From SAR202 cluster bacterium Io17-Chloro-G2 (GTDB lineage Bacteria; Chloroflexota; Dehalococcoidia; Lucifugimonadales; UBA3495), in NCBI GenBank assembly GCA_002816875.1, contig MUCP01000049.1:36437-100436 (forward strand): DNA of 64,000 bases, written 5' to 3'. Below are positions 22,114 to 30,474 of the stretch, one piece after another. The notes beneath the pieces are model-generated. The model was not told the origin of the DNA. It saw only the letters and a program-made list of their open reading frames with translations, and made no database searches. Each line of letters starts with the position of its first letter. Position 1 is the first letter of the stretch. Position numbers and translations under genes: made by a program.

Positions 22114-23178
22114 TCACAGATTCAGTTGCGGTACCAGGTAACCGCCGCTCTTGTTGTATATCTGCAGGCGGCTGCGCTGGGTGTCCATCACCACCAGCCG
22201 GTTGTTGGCGGTGTCGAAGGAAACGCCGGCGGGCTGGGCGAAATTCCACTCGGGCTCGGTGGATTTGACCTCCCGGCGGCGCTTTATATAGTCGGCATTG
22301 GCGTCCACCGTCATCTGGGCCCACTTGGCAAGCTGCTGGGCATCTCCCGCCAAGCTGGTCAGGAATTTGCCGGACTTGTCAAAGATATGGACCTTGCCCT
22401 GCTCCCAATCGTTCTCGCTCCAGTCGCAGATATAAACATCGCCCTCGGCGTCCACCGCCACGCCGACGGGGTAGTTGATCTGCCCGCGGCGCTTGCCATG
22501 GCTGGCAAACTGGGCCACGAACTTCCCGTCGGAGGTGAATTTTTGGACCCGGTGGTTCTTAAAGTCCGCCACGTAGACGAAACCTTCGCCGTCGACTGTG
22601 ATACCCCAGGGGGAATCCAGTTGGTCGGGGCCGTCGCCCAGGGAGCCCCAGGAGTTCAAGAGATCGCCGTCCTTGGTGAACTTACGGACTTTATGGCTTC
22701 GTCCGTCGGTGATATACAGGTTCTCATCGGCGTCCATGGCGATCCCTGCGATGCCGTTCACTTCGCCCTCGTCCCCTGGGATGGCGGACCAGTGGCGCAG
22801 GTAATCCCCTTCCTGATCGAAGACCGTCACCCGGTTCAGCCATCCGTCAGTGACGTAGACGTTGCCCTGGCTGTCGGCAACGATGCCCACGCCCCAAATC
22901 AACTGGCCGTCGGCGTCGCCGTACTTGCTGAACTCCCCGACGAATTCCTCTTCGCCGGCCTGGCTTCCCAGGGTGACTTTGCATATTCGACCGCCCACGC
23001 CGGTGCGGTTCCAGGCGACGTTGCTGATGCTTTCACTTCCCCGGTTGACGACGTATAAGATGTCGTCCTTGCCCAGAGCTGCCGCCACCGGATTAGAGAA
23101 CCCCATACCGGTCTGAGCGCCGCGGCCAACGCTGTGGCTGTAGTCGTAGGTTCGGCCTGCCACCGTTTCGGTTAGCAT
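22114..23178 (-). CDS. NHL-repeat beta-propeller protein
   Basis: A 354-residue protein built from NHL repeats, a beta-propeller of about six blades. Repeated blade cores read DSQGNVYVTDGWLNRVTVFD, DADENLYITDGRSHKVRKF, DGEGFVYVADFKNHRVQKF and DAEGDVYICDWSEN, usually followed by G-F-V-type turns. Such propellers bind proteins, RNA or ligands, or act as enzymes; no catalytic residues can be assigned here. There is no signal peptide, so it is probably cytoplasmic. GGAGG lies eight bases before the ATG. It is on the same strand as DUF1501 and DUF1800 genes just upstream, and the three may form one transcription unit. Confidence 0.87.
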   Translation of the reverse strand: MLTETVAGRTYDYSHSVGRGAQTGMGFSNPVAAALGKDDILYVVNRGSESISNVAWNRTGVGGRICKVTLGSQAGEEEFVGEFSKYGDADGQLIWGVGIVADSQGNVYVTDGWLNRVTVFDQEGDYLRHWSAIPGDEGEVNGIAGIAMDADENLYITDGRSHKVRKFTKDGDLLNSWGSLGDGPDQLDSPWGITVDGEGFVYVADFKNHRVQKFTSDGKFVAQFASHGKRRGQINYPVGVAVDAEGDVYICDWSENDWEQGKVHIFDKSGKFLTSLAGDAQQLAKWAQMTVDANADYIKRRREVKSTEPEWNFAQPAGVSFDTANNRLVVMDTQRSRLQIYNKSGGYLVPQLNL

Positions 23179-23304
23179 TGTTCAATCCTCCGAAGGTTCA
23201 CTCCGGCCGGCCCAGACGCTTTGTCGCCCGGAATTTTCCAGACTATAGGCCGGCGGGTATTCTTGATTCATATCTTGCCCTAACGGCAAGAGCGGGTTGA
23301 GTAT

Positions 23305-24435
23305 TTATTCGACGAAGGCCAACTTCTCGAAGGCGCCGCCCACCAAGGGTTTGGCGTCTAGCTTCATGTAGTCTTCAAGGATGGTGGAGTACAGGCCGCG
23401 GAAGTCGTAATTGGGAACAACGTCGCCTTGCTCCAGGTCCTCGGTCTTGAGGGAGGGCATTTCGCTGTACTGGCCTCCCTTGATGCGGTCGCCCACCATG
23501 AATGCCGCGCCGCCGGCGCCGTGGTCGGTGCCGGAGCCGTTGTCGTGGGTGCGCCGTCCAAACTCGGTGAACATGAGCATGATGACGTTATCGGCGGCAT
23601 CGTGTTCCTTGAGATCGTCAAAGAAACATTCCACCGCCTGGGAAACGTCGTGCCACAGTTTGTCGTGCATGCCCACCTGGTTGGAATGGCTGTCGAAGCT
23701 GCCGTGGTCGCAGTAGAGGATCCGGGTGCCGAAGTCGGCCATGTGAATCTGGGCGATGCCCTTCAACTTCTTGGCGATTGTGGTGTCGGGGTACTCGACG
23801 GTGGAAGAGTACATCTTGGGCGCTTCTTTTAGGATGTCGGCCCCTTCCAGAGTGTCGAGGCCCGTCTGGCCCAGATAGTCCATCACCGCGCTAGAGCCCA
23901 TCACCGGCGAGTACAGGCGGGAGAACCGGTCCAGGATCTTGCTCCGCTGCTGGGTTTCGGTGATGCCAGGCAACAGACCGTAGTTGTCCAGGTCGTCGAC
24001 GCAGGCCACCGGGACACCCGGCAATGCCAGGGACCGGAACAAGGCCGGACCGAAGCTTACGGTCGTCAACACGTTTTCTTTGTTAGGGTCGATATCCCGG
24101 GTTGCCCGTCCCAGCCAGCCTTCGGTTCCCAGGATGTCGGGCTCACAGGTGTGCCAGATGTCCATGGACCGGAAGTGGGACCTGGGCGAATTGGGGTATC
24201 CAACTCCATGGATGATCGCTACTTGACCCTGGTCGTAGAGGGTCTTCATGGGACCCATCTCAGGATGGAATGCCACGTTGTCGTCCAGGGCGAGTTCCTG
24301 TCCCTCGGGCACGCCCACGGCCGGGCGGTTGTCCCGGTACAGGGGGTTGCTGTAGGGGATCACCGTGTTCAGGTAGTCGTTGCCTCCGGTCATCTGAAGG
24401 ACAACCAGCACCGGGTCTTTGTGAGAACTGGTCAT
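23305..24435 (-). CDS. DUF1501 domain protein
   Basis: A 376-residue DUF1501 protein of the alkaline-phosphatase/sulfatase-like superfamily. Visible parts: VVLQMTGGNDYLNTVIPY near the start, PRSHFRSMDIWHT, a DHGSFDSHSNQ metal-site-like stretch, and TEFGRRTHDNGSGTDHGAGG near the end, which is the family hallmark. Most members have a Tat signal peptide; this one starts MTSSHKDPVLVVL with no export signal. AAGGAG precedes the ATG. It follows a DUF1800 gene on the same strand, a pairing common in bacteria. The biochemical function is unknown. Confidence 0.9.
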   Translation of the reverse strand: MTSSHKDPVLVVLQMTGGNDYLNTVIPYSNPLYRDNRPAVGVPEGQELALDDNVAFHPEMGPMKTLYDQGQVAIIHGVGYPNSPRSHFRSMDIWHTCEPDILGTEGWLGRATRDIDPNKENVLTTVSFGPALFRSLALPGVPVACVDDLDNYGLLPGITETQQRSKILDRFSRLYSPVMGSSAVMDYLGQTGLDTLEGADILKEAPKMYSSTVEYPDTTIAKKLKGIAQIHMADFGTRILYCDHGSFDSHSNQVGMHDKLWHDVSQAVECFFDDLKEHDAADNVIMLMFTEFGRRTHDNGSGTDHGAGGAAFMVGDRIKGGQYSEMPSLKTEDLEQGDVVPNYDFRGLYSTILEDYMKLDAKPLVGGAFEKLAFVE

Positions 24436-24462
24436 GTTTATGCTCCTTGTCTGGAAGGTTGG

Positions 24463-24501
24463 CGGGGCAGGGGCGCCCCGAGTCCATCAGGGCCGTGCCC
24501 C
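24463..24501. repeat. GC-rich palindromic repeat between DUF1800 and DUF1501 genes
   Basis: GGGGCAGGGGCGCCCCGAGT followed by CCATCAGGGCCGTGCCCCTAC. The two ends are imperfect inverted copies (GGGGCAGGGGC / GCCCCTAC). It sits inside a probable operon, so it may be an mRNA-stability or spacer element. Confidence 0.5.
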
Positions 24502-24522
24502 TACGATGCATGGCAAAATGGG

Positions 24523-25926
24523 CTAAGCGTACTGGTATTCCCGCAGGGAGACGATGAGTTGCAGCAACTCGCTGACCCGCTCGCTTGAAGAGTGGATGTC
24601 ATCTTCAGAATCCCAACGGACCTCGCCCTTCTCTCCGGCAAAGTCTACCAATTCCTGATGACTCTCCGGGGCGATCTCCAGTGGTCCCATCAGGTCCAAA
24701 CAACCGTCTACCAACTGCTCGGCTGACTGGCTGCCCTGGGCCTTCAGGCGCGAGATCATATTTTGGATGCCGGGCCGGGTTGTGTCGCCCACCAGGTCGG
24801 CGGTGAAGTTCACGCGGCGCATGAGAGAGCCGCTGTTGATCCACTCGGCGCCGGTGTGCCAACCCTCCACGCTCGGGGGATTGAGTAAATCCTGGCCCAT
24901 GTAGCAAGGCTGCCGGGAGAGGTCGCCGATGCCCGGAGCGGGGAACTCGGCGCCCCCCACCAACTTCAAAGTACCAACCACCACTTCCGCCGGGCTCTTG
25001 AGCCGGGCAAACCGGGCTTCTTTGAAGAAGTCGGATTTGAACAAAACCCGCAACATGGAGCGGATGTCGTAATTAGACTCAATATATGTGTCGGCCAACA
25101 GGTCGATTGCTGCTTCGTCCTTGGGAGGAGTGACCGCCCACGCGGGTACCTGAGCTTCGTCGGCCACGAAGAAGTTGTAAAGGTGCCGGGCGATGAACTG
25201 GGCGGTCGCCGGCTGTTGGCAGATGATGTCTATGATGTCTTCGCCGTTGAAGTTGCCCGTCTCACCGAGGAAGGTCTTTTCGTCGTCGTCGTGGTCTTCT
25301 TCCCGGTATTTGAAGAACCAGTCAAAACGGCCTATCGGCCCTCGGGGCAACTTGGGTTCTATTGTCCAGCCGGTGAAGGCCCGGGAGCATTCCCGGACAT
25401 CAACCTCGGTATAGCTGCCGACGCCCATGCTGAACAGCTCCAGCAGTTCCCGGCCCCAGTTCTCGTTTACCGCGTCGGCGGTGTTCTCATAGTTGTCCAG
25501 CCAGTAGATCATGGCCGGGTCTTTGGCCATCTCTAGCAACAGGTCCCGGTAGTTTCCCATCCCCTGTTTGCGGAACTTGACGATCATGTCCATGACATCG
25601 TCGTAGTGGTCCACCTTGGAGACGCCAGTCGCGAACACCTGGTGCCAGAACAGGGCCATCTTCTCTTCCAGAGGCCGCTTGGTGTTAAGGATGTCTCGCA
25701 GCCATTCGGCCGCGCCCATGCCCGGCAGTGTTCCCGGCCGCCAGGTCCAAGGGTGGTAGCGCATCATCTCTATCCGGTCCAGCGGCTCTTGGGCATCGGA
25801 ATCCAGCAGGGCCTCCACCGTGGCGTCGTAGCCGTTGGCGGCCAATCCCTCCAGTTCATCCCGGGTGGCGCCAAAACCGGCACGGCGCATCAAGTGGGCC
25901 ATCAAGGCTATATCATTGTTAGCCAT
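24523..25926 (-). CDS. DUF1800 domain protein
   Basis: A 467-residue DUF1800 protein. The N-terminus (AHLMRRAGFGATRDELEGLAA) and the central RELLELFSMGVGSYTEVDVRECSRAFTGW-type stretch, here RELLELFSMGVGSYTE and AFTGWTIEP, define the family. A later PPSVEGWHTGAEWINSGSL-like motif is also typical. It is mostly helical and the function is unknown. Unlike many members it lacks an obvious signal peptide. GAGGTG lies before the ATG. It is upstream of a DUF1501 gene, the usual partner, which suggests the two products work together. Confidence 0.9.
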   Translation of the reverse strand: MANNDIALMAHLMRRAGFGATRDELEGLAANGYDATVEALLDSDAQEPLDRIEMMRYHPWTWRPGTLPGMGAAEWLRDILNTKRPLEEKMALFWHQVFATGVSKVDHYDDVMDMIVKFRKQGMGNYRDLLLEMAKDPAMIYWLDNYENTADAVNENWGRELLELFSMGVGSYTEVDVRECSRAFTGWTIEPKLPRGPIGRFDWFFKYREEDHDDDEKTFLGETGNFNGEDIIDIICQQPATAQFIARHLYNFFVADEAQVPAWAVTPPKDEAAIDLLADTYIESNYDIRSMLRVLFKSDFFKEARFARLKSPAEVVVGTLKLVGGAEFPAPGIGDLSRQPCYMGQDLLNPPSVEGWHTGAEWINSGSLMRRVNFTADLVGDTTRPGIQNMISRLKAQGSQSAEQLVDGCLDLMGPLEIAPESHQELVDFAGEKGEVRWDSEDDIHSSSERVSELLQLIVSLREYQYA

Positions 25927-26101
25927 TTGAGTTACACCTCACAAAATTCATAATCATTGGCATGACTGATTTCTTTGCGAATTTTATCCGGTTAGGTTGA
26001 TATGCGTCAAGGATTGGTTCTTCAGCTTGGGCGGGCAACTGGGGTCATGGAGTGCTATGCCTGGAAAACCTGACGCGGGTGATGGAAGGGCGGGGGGAGA
26101 T

Positions 26102-26131
26102 TGTGGATAACCTGGTCGGTAACGTGGATAA
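26102..26131. promoter_or_regulatory. pair of DnaA boxes, 21 bp apart
   Basis: TGTGGATAA (26102-26110) is a perfect reverse complement of the classical DnaA box TTATCCACA. CGTGGATAA (26123-26131) has one mismatch. Both are in the same orientation with a 21-bp period, identical to the array after dnaA at 43722-43772. They lie in the 290-bp gap between the divergent DUF1800 and cupin genes. Confidence 0.5.
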
Positions 26132-26216
26132 ATGGTCTCGCTTGTTGCAATTGGCCCATTAACGTATCATCGGCCCAGGCAAAGCGGGCATTTAATTCGG
26201 CGTGGGAGAGCAGAAT

Positions 26217-26612
26217 ATGAGCACTACCATCTCTGGCAAAGAGTTCCGTGTGGTTCACGGGACTGCGGACCCCGGCACCACGACCCAGACCCGCGGCATG
26301 ATCCGCCAGCCGGGAATCGACTCTAACACGGTGGGAGCATCGAAGATATGGTTGGGAAAAGTGACCTGCGTCCCAAATACTCTGGGTCCTCCCCACCACC
26401 ACGGCGACGCAGAGACTGCTGCCTATGTGGTAAGCGGCTCTATACGGGTCTACTTTGGCGAAGATTTTAAGGAGTACATTGATGCCGGACCCGGAGATTT
26501 TATATACGTACCCGCCAACACTCCTCATATAGAAGGCAACGTCACCAATGAGCCGGCGGAAGCCATTCTTTCCCGAGGCCCCGACAATATCGTGATCAAC
26601 CTGGGCGAATAG
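26217..26612 (+). CDS. Cupin domain protein
   Basis: A 131-residue single-domain cupin. The first cupin motif appears as PPHHHGDAETAAYVVSGSIRV, with three adjacent His and a Glu as likely metal ligands. The second motif follows as GPGDFIYVPANTPH. Cupins bind a divalent metal and act as dioxygenases, isomerases or sensors; the substrate here is unknown. The ATG at 26217 has GGGAGAG six bases upstream and is preferred over the GTG at 26202. It is upstream of the CoA-transferase operon but 330 bp away, with a repeat between. Confidence 0.85.
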   Translation: MSTTISGKEFRVVHGTADPGTTTQTRGMIRQPGIDSNTVGASKIWLGKVTCVPNTLGPPHHHGDAETAAYVVSGSIRVYFGEDFKEYIDAGPGDFIYVPANTPHIEGNVTNEPAEAILSRGPDNIVINLGE

Positions 26613-26674
26613 TTCAGTTGGCAGATTGATTAGGGTCTCATGTTTACCCCAAGTGTTCACCCAATTCGCGTTCG

Positions 26675-26745
26675 TGGTGACCCCGATGCGATCGGGGCGA
26701 ACCATCGGCTTGCGGCGGACCCTTCGACGGGCTCAGGGCGAACGG
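26675..26745. repeat. dispersed repeat upstream of CoA-transferase operon
   Basis: GACCCCGATGCGATCGGGGC, a short hairpin, then CCCTTCGACGGGCTCAGGGC and GAACGG. The second part belongs to the TTCGACAAGCTCAGGA family. The rest of the 26613-26942 gap shows no convincing gene. Confidence 0.6.
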
Positions 26746-26942
26746 AAAACACCTAACATGCCCGTAAAAACCGGAAACCCTGCGGGCGGCTGTTCGTTCC
26801 TTGACAGCCCTCTCCAATAATCTATACTTGCCGCCAGATAGAAGGCGCCTCTTTCCGGGATTTTCGGGCCGGTTGACATCGAGCCTGAAAGGTCATGGAG
26901 GGGCGCCGGATTTTTGGCCCCGTAATCGGGTAAGAGGTATCG

Positions 26943-28178
26943 GTGCAACCGGAAGTATTGTCTGGTTCGTTGGACGGTGTCAGGGTAGTGGAATGGGGCA
27001 GCTTCATCTCCGCCCCTTTCTGCGGCAAAGTGCTTGCTGAGCTAGGAGCTGACGTCATAAAGATCGAGCCGCCGGTGTACGGCGATGAAAGCCGCCGCCA
27101 CGGACCCTTTCCCCAGCACGTGCCTGACGGAGAGCGCAGCGGGCTTTTTTTATTCACCAACCTGAACAAGCGAGGCATCACCTTGGACCCTGGATCGGCC
27201 ACGGGACGGGAGTTGCTGGAAAGCCTGTTGGATACCGCCGACGTATTTTTGGAGAACCAGCCTGCCGCACTTACCCAAAGCCACTGCCTTGATTATGAGT
27301 CGTTACGATCCCTGTTTCCCAGGTTGATCGTCACGTCCATCACGCCCTACGGCAGGTCCGGCCCTTACCGGGATTACAAGGGCTACGATCTGACGGCCAA
27401 CGCCATCGGCGGTATGAGCTTTGGCGCCGGGCACCCCCACCGGGAACCTTTAACGACGCCCTTATACCAGGCAAGTTATCTCGCCGGAGTCGGAGCGGCC
27501 TTCGCCAGCGTCGCCGCCCTGTTGGGTCGGGATATCAAAGGGCCGGGGGGCCAAGGTCAACTGGTTGACGTGTCGGAAGGTCAGGTCATGAGCGTCCTCC
27601 TGAGCGGCTACCACCTTCCTACCTATATATACCGGGGGGTGGCCGGCTGGAGGTCGGGCAACCGCATGCGCCTGGGTCTGTTTCCCAATTGCGTGTTGCC
27701 CTGTAAAAACGGCTACGTCTGCATAGATGCCCCCCAGTTGGAGCAGTACCAGCGTTTTCTGGCCTTGATGGGGGATCAAGAATGGGTGAACGAGCCCAGG
27801 TACCGAGACCGGCGGGCCATGAGCGAAGACTACCCCGAAGAGGCGGAAGCTTTGATCACTCCTTGGTTCATGGAACATACCAAGGAGGAGATCCTGGCCA
27901 TCTGCCTGGAAAACCGAATTCCCTGCGCGCCGGTGCGGACCTTCGGCGAGGTGTTGGAGGATGTTCACCTGAACAGCCGCGAGTTTTTCAAGGATGTGGA
28001 GCATCCCCAGGCTGGAAACCTGAGGTATCCCGGAGCCGCCTACCGGTTTTCTGAATCTCCGTGCCGCTACGTGCGTTCCGCGCCGGCCTTGGGGCAGCAC
28101 AACCAGGAGATCTTGTGCGGCGAACTGGGCCTCGATCCCTCCCGGTTGCCGGCCATGGCCAGGGCGGGGGTGATCTAA
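26943..28178 (+). CDS. Family III CoA-transferase, upstream subunit lacking catalytic Asp
   Basis: A 411-residue CaiB/BaiF-type CoA-transferase subunit. The N-terminal CoA-binding region reads LSGSLDGVRVVEWGSFISAP, then CGKVLAELGADVIKIEPP. In the family the nucleophile is an Asp four residues before the G of a conserved helix (GDSNTG in formyl-CoA transferase). Aligning QASYLAGVGAAFASVAALL places Ser178 at that position, so the Asp is missing. The start is GTG 26943. The next gene begins one base after this stop and keeps the Asp, so the two probably form a hetero-oligomer, as known for Chloroflexus SmtAB and for BbsEF. Its closest relative in the window is the gene at 53955-55166. Acyl substrates are unknown. 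Confidence 0.85.
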   Translation: MQPEVLSGSLDGVRVVEWGSFISAPFCGKVLAELGADVIKIEPPVYGDESRRHGPFPQHVPDGERSGLFLFTNLNKRGITLDPGSATGRELLESLLDTADVFLENQPAALTQSHCLDYESLRSLFPRLIVTSITPYGRSGPYRDYKGYDLTANAIGGMSFGAGHPHREPLTTPLYQASYLAGVGAAFASVAALLGRDIKGPGGQGQLVDVSEGQVMSVLLSGYHLPTYIYRGVAGWRSGNRMRLGLFPNCVLPCKNGYVCIDAPQLEQYQRFLALMGDQEWVNEPRYRDRRAMSEDYPEEAEALITPWFMEHTKEEILAICLENRIPCAPVRTFGEVLEDVHLNSREFFKDVEHPQAGNLRYPGAAYRFSESPCRYVRSAPALGQHNQEILCGELGLDPSRLPAMARAGVI

Positions 28179-28179
28179 C

Positions 28180-29430
28180 GTGCCAGATGCCCTCCACGGA
28201 CCTTTGACCCCGTATCGGATTGTTGACCTGGGCAGCGCCTGGGCCGGGCCCATGGCGGCCCAGCTTTTGGCTGACATGGGAGCCCAGGTCATCAAGGTCG
28301 AGAGCCGGCAACGGTTGGACGGACTGCGTCTAGGCCGCCCCATGGTGGGAGAGGATGCGGCGGGCGGCGACCGGGGCCTGTGGCCTGAACTGCAACCCCT
28401 GTTCCACAGCATCAACCGCAATAAACTGGGTGTGACGCTGAACCTGAGGACCGGCGAGGGAATAGACCTGGCTCGCAGGTTGATCGCCCGAAGCGACGTG
28501 GTGATGAACAACTTCTCTCCCGGCGTCTTGAGCAGATTGGGACTGGACTACCCGGAGCTGAAGCGGCTTCGGCCAGACATCATTCTGGTATCCATGCCTT
28601 CGGTGGGCGATTCGGGCCCCCTGAGGGACATTCTGGCCTACGCTCCCATAATCCAAGCGTTATCCGGGCTGATGAGCGTGGTTGGGTATGATGAATCCGA
28701 ACCGCTGGTGGGGGAGCTGCAATCGCCCTGGAGCGATGCCGTGGCCTCCATCTATGCCGGGCTGGCCGCCATGGCGGCATTGAGGCATCGGAACCGGACG
28801 GGAAGGGGGCAGATGGTTGAGGTCGCCCAATTGGAAGCCACCGCATCCATGTTGGGAGAAGCATTTTTAAGTAATCAGATGAATGGCAAGGAGCCGGCGC
28901 CCGAGGGAAACCACGACGCGGAATTCGCTCCTCACAATAATTACCCTTGTGCCGGTGATGACAAATGGGTGGCCATCGCCGTTAAGACCGAGGAGGAGTG
29001 GCTGGGATTTTGCCTGGCCTTGGAAAATCCCGCCTGGACCCAGGACCAGCGGTTTGCAGACAGGGCTGCCAGGCTGGCCAACACGGATGACCTAGACAGA
29101 TACGTCTCCCGGTGGACCCGCGGCCTTCCAGCCCAGGAGATCACCCAGAAGCTGCAAGACAATGGCGTGGCGGCCATGCCCGTGATGAACATCGAGGATC
29201 AATTCCTGGACCCGCACCTGCAACAACGCGACGCTTACGCCCAGGTGGAACATCCTCATATCGGCGCCGAATGGGTCTATGGTATGCCCTGGCTGCTCAG
29301 CGGAACCCCCGGCAGCGTCAGGACCCCGGCGCCGGTATTGGGCGAACACAACGAATATGTCTTCCACCAACTACTGGGCGTCCCCTTGGATGAACTGGAG
29401 CGACTTCAAGAGCAACAAGTCATATACTAG
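28180..29430 (+). CDS. Family III CoA-transferase, downstream subunit with catalytic Asp
   Basis: A 416-residue CaiB/BaiF-type CoA-transferase. The family pattern starts YRIVDLGSAWAGPMAAQLLA then DMGAQVIKVES, with NRNKLGVTLNL after it. The nucleophile aligns to Asp186 in PWSDAVASIYAGLAAMAAL, followed by the signature RHRNRTGRGQMVEV. The GTG start at 28180 lies one base after the stop of the upstream gene, so translation is coupled. Its paralogue is the gene at 52711-53955, which occupies the same downstream position in a second operon. It would move CoA between carboxylic acids through an Asp-CoA anhydride/thioester path. The acid pair cannot be named. Confidence 0.87.
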   Translation: MPDALHGPLTPYRIVDLGSAWAGPMAAQLLADMGAQVIKVESRQRLDGLRLGRPMVGEDAAGGDRGLWPELQPLFHSINRNKLGVTLNLRTGEGIDLARRLIARSDVVMNNFSPGVLSRLGLDYPELKRLRPDIILVSMPSVGDSGPLRDILAYAPIIQALSGLMSVVGYDESEPLVGELQSPWSDAVASIYAGLAAMAALRHRNRTGRGQMVEVAQLEATASMLGEAFLSNQMNGKEPAPEGNHDAEFAPHNNYPCAGDDKWVAIAVKTEEEWLGFCLALENPAWTQDQRFADRAARLANTDDLDRYVSRWTRGLPAQEITQKLQDNGVAAMPVMNIEDQFLDPHLQQRDAYAQVEHPHIGAEWVYGMPWLLSGTPGSVRTPAPVLGEHNEYVFHQLLGVPLDELERLQEQQVIY

Positions 29431-29480
29431 GATCTGTTTCAAACGGAAATCCGCCGCTCTCCGGCAAAGATAGATATTCC

Positions 29481-30236
29481 ATGACATCAGGTTCTAACGA
29501 TCAGGTATACCAAAGCATCGGCGTTGGCTATTCGGCGGCCCGCCGGCCGGACCCGCGTATCCAACGTCTGATCGATACCGCCTTGGGTGACGCTCGAAGT
29601 GTGGTGAATGTGGGCGCCGGCACCGGCAACTATGAACCGGCCGGCCGCCGGGTGGTAGCGGTGGAACCGTCGCTTAAGATGATTGGCCAGCGCAGAGCGG
29701 GCTCCGCCCCAGCGACCCGGGCCGTGGCTGAAGCGCTGCCTTTCGGTGATCAAACCTTCGAGGCCTCTCTAGCTACGTTCACCCTTCATCATTGGACCGA
29801 TCTGGCGGGTGGGATGTCTGAAATGCGCCGCGTGGCGAGACGGCAAGTGGTCTTGCTGTTCGAACCTTGGGAAACATGGAAGTTTTGGCTGGTCGAATAC
29901 TTCCCAGAGTGTCTGTCGTTGCCCTCGGAGATACGGGCGCCAAGCGTCGAAGATGTACGAGCATACTTGGACGTCCAAACAGTCCTTCCCGTGCCGGTGC
30001 CGGCGGATTGTATCGATGGGTTCGCCGGAGCCTATTGGCGAAGGCCCGAGGCGTATTTGGATTCTTCGGTACGGGCGGGGATATCCAGTCTGGCACAGCT
30101 GTCAGGCCAAGTCGCTGAACGGTGCGTCCAAAGGTTGCGGGAGGACTTGGCATCAGGAGAATGGGATGCCCGTTACGGCTATCTTCGGGAGTTGCCGGAG
30201 ATCGACCTTGGGTATCGCCTGTTGATTGCCGGGTGA
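29481..30236 (+). CDS. SAM-dependent methyltransferase, class I
   Basis: A 251-residue Rossmann-fold methyltransferase. Motif I is VVNVGAGTGNYE, the acidic residue after strand 2 is in VVAVEPS, and motif III-like text is EASLATFTLHHWTDL. It resembles the Methyltransf_11 (UbiE/arsenite-like) group. The acceptor is unknown. It follows the CoA-transferase operon by 50 bp on the same strand and may be cotranscribed. About 240 bp without a clear gene follow it; I see nothing there except a short minus-strand shadow frame. Confidence 0.85.
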   Translation: MTSGSNDQVYQSIGVGYSAARRPDPRIQRLIDTALGDARSVVNVGAGTGNYEPAGRRVVAVEPSLKMIGQRRAGSAPATRAVAEALPFGDQTFEASLATFTLHHWTDLAGGMSEMRRVARRQVVLLFEPWETWKFWLVEYFPECLSLPSEIRAPSVEDVRAYLDVQTVLPVPVPADCIDGFAGAYWRRPEAYLDSSVRAGISSLAQLSGQVAERCVQRLREDLASGEWDARYGYLRELPEIDLGYRLLIAG

Positions 30237-30474
30237 GCCGGGCTCCGTGTTGTGGACTTCCTGCCACTCCATAGGTTTTGATTTGACCCAGGCTGCTTGA
30301 CGCTGGGGCATGAATACGTTGACCAACCGGGCGGCCAGGTGTTTTTGCAAGCGATAGGCGCCAACAATGGCAAACCCCGCCGAATGAGCTTGAGGTCCCT
30401 AGGGGAACTATGAGGGTCGCCCAGGGGGCATGGGCCCTATGTCAACAAGAAACCATTAAGGATATCCAAAACCA

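Noticed and set aside
26055-26705. 216-codon minus-strand frame over the cupin gene
   Set aside because: The cupin frame has both cupin motifs and a ribosome binding site; the antisense frame matches no family I know.
30153-30350. 65-codon minus-strand frame after the methyltransferase
   Set aside because: Half overlaps the methyltransferase gene; no start signal or family pattern.
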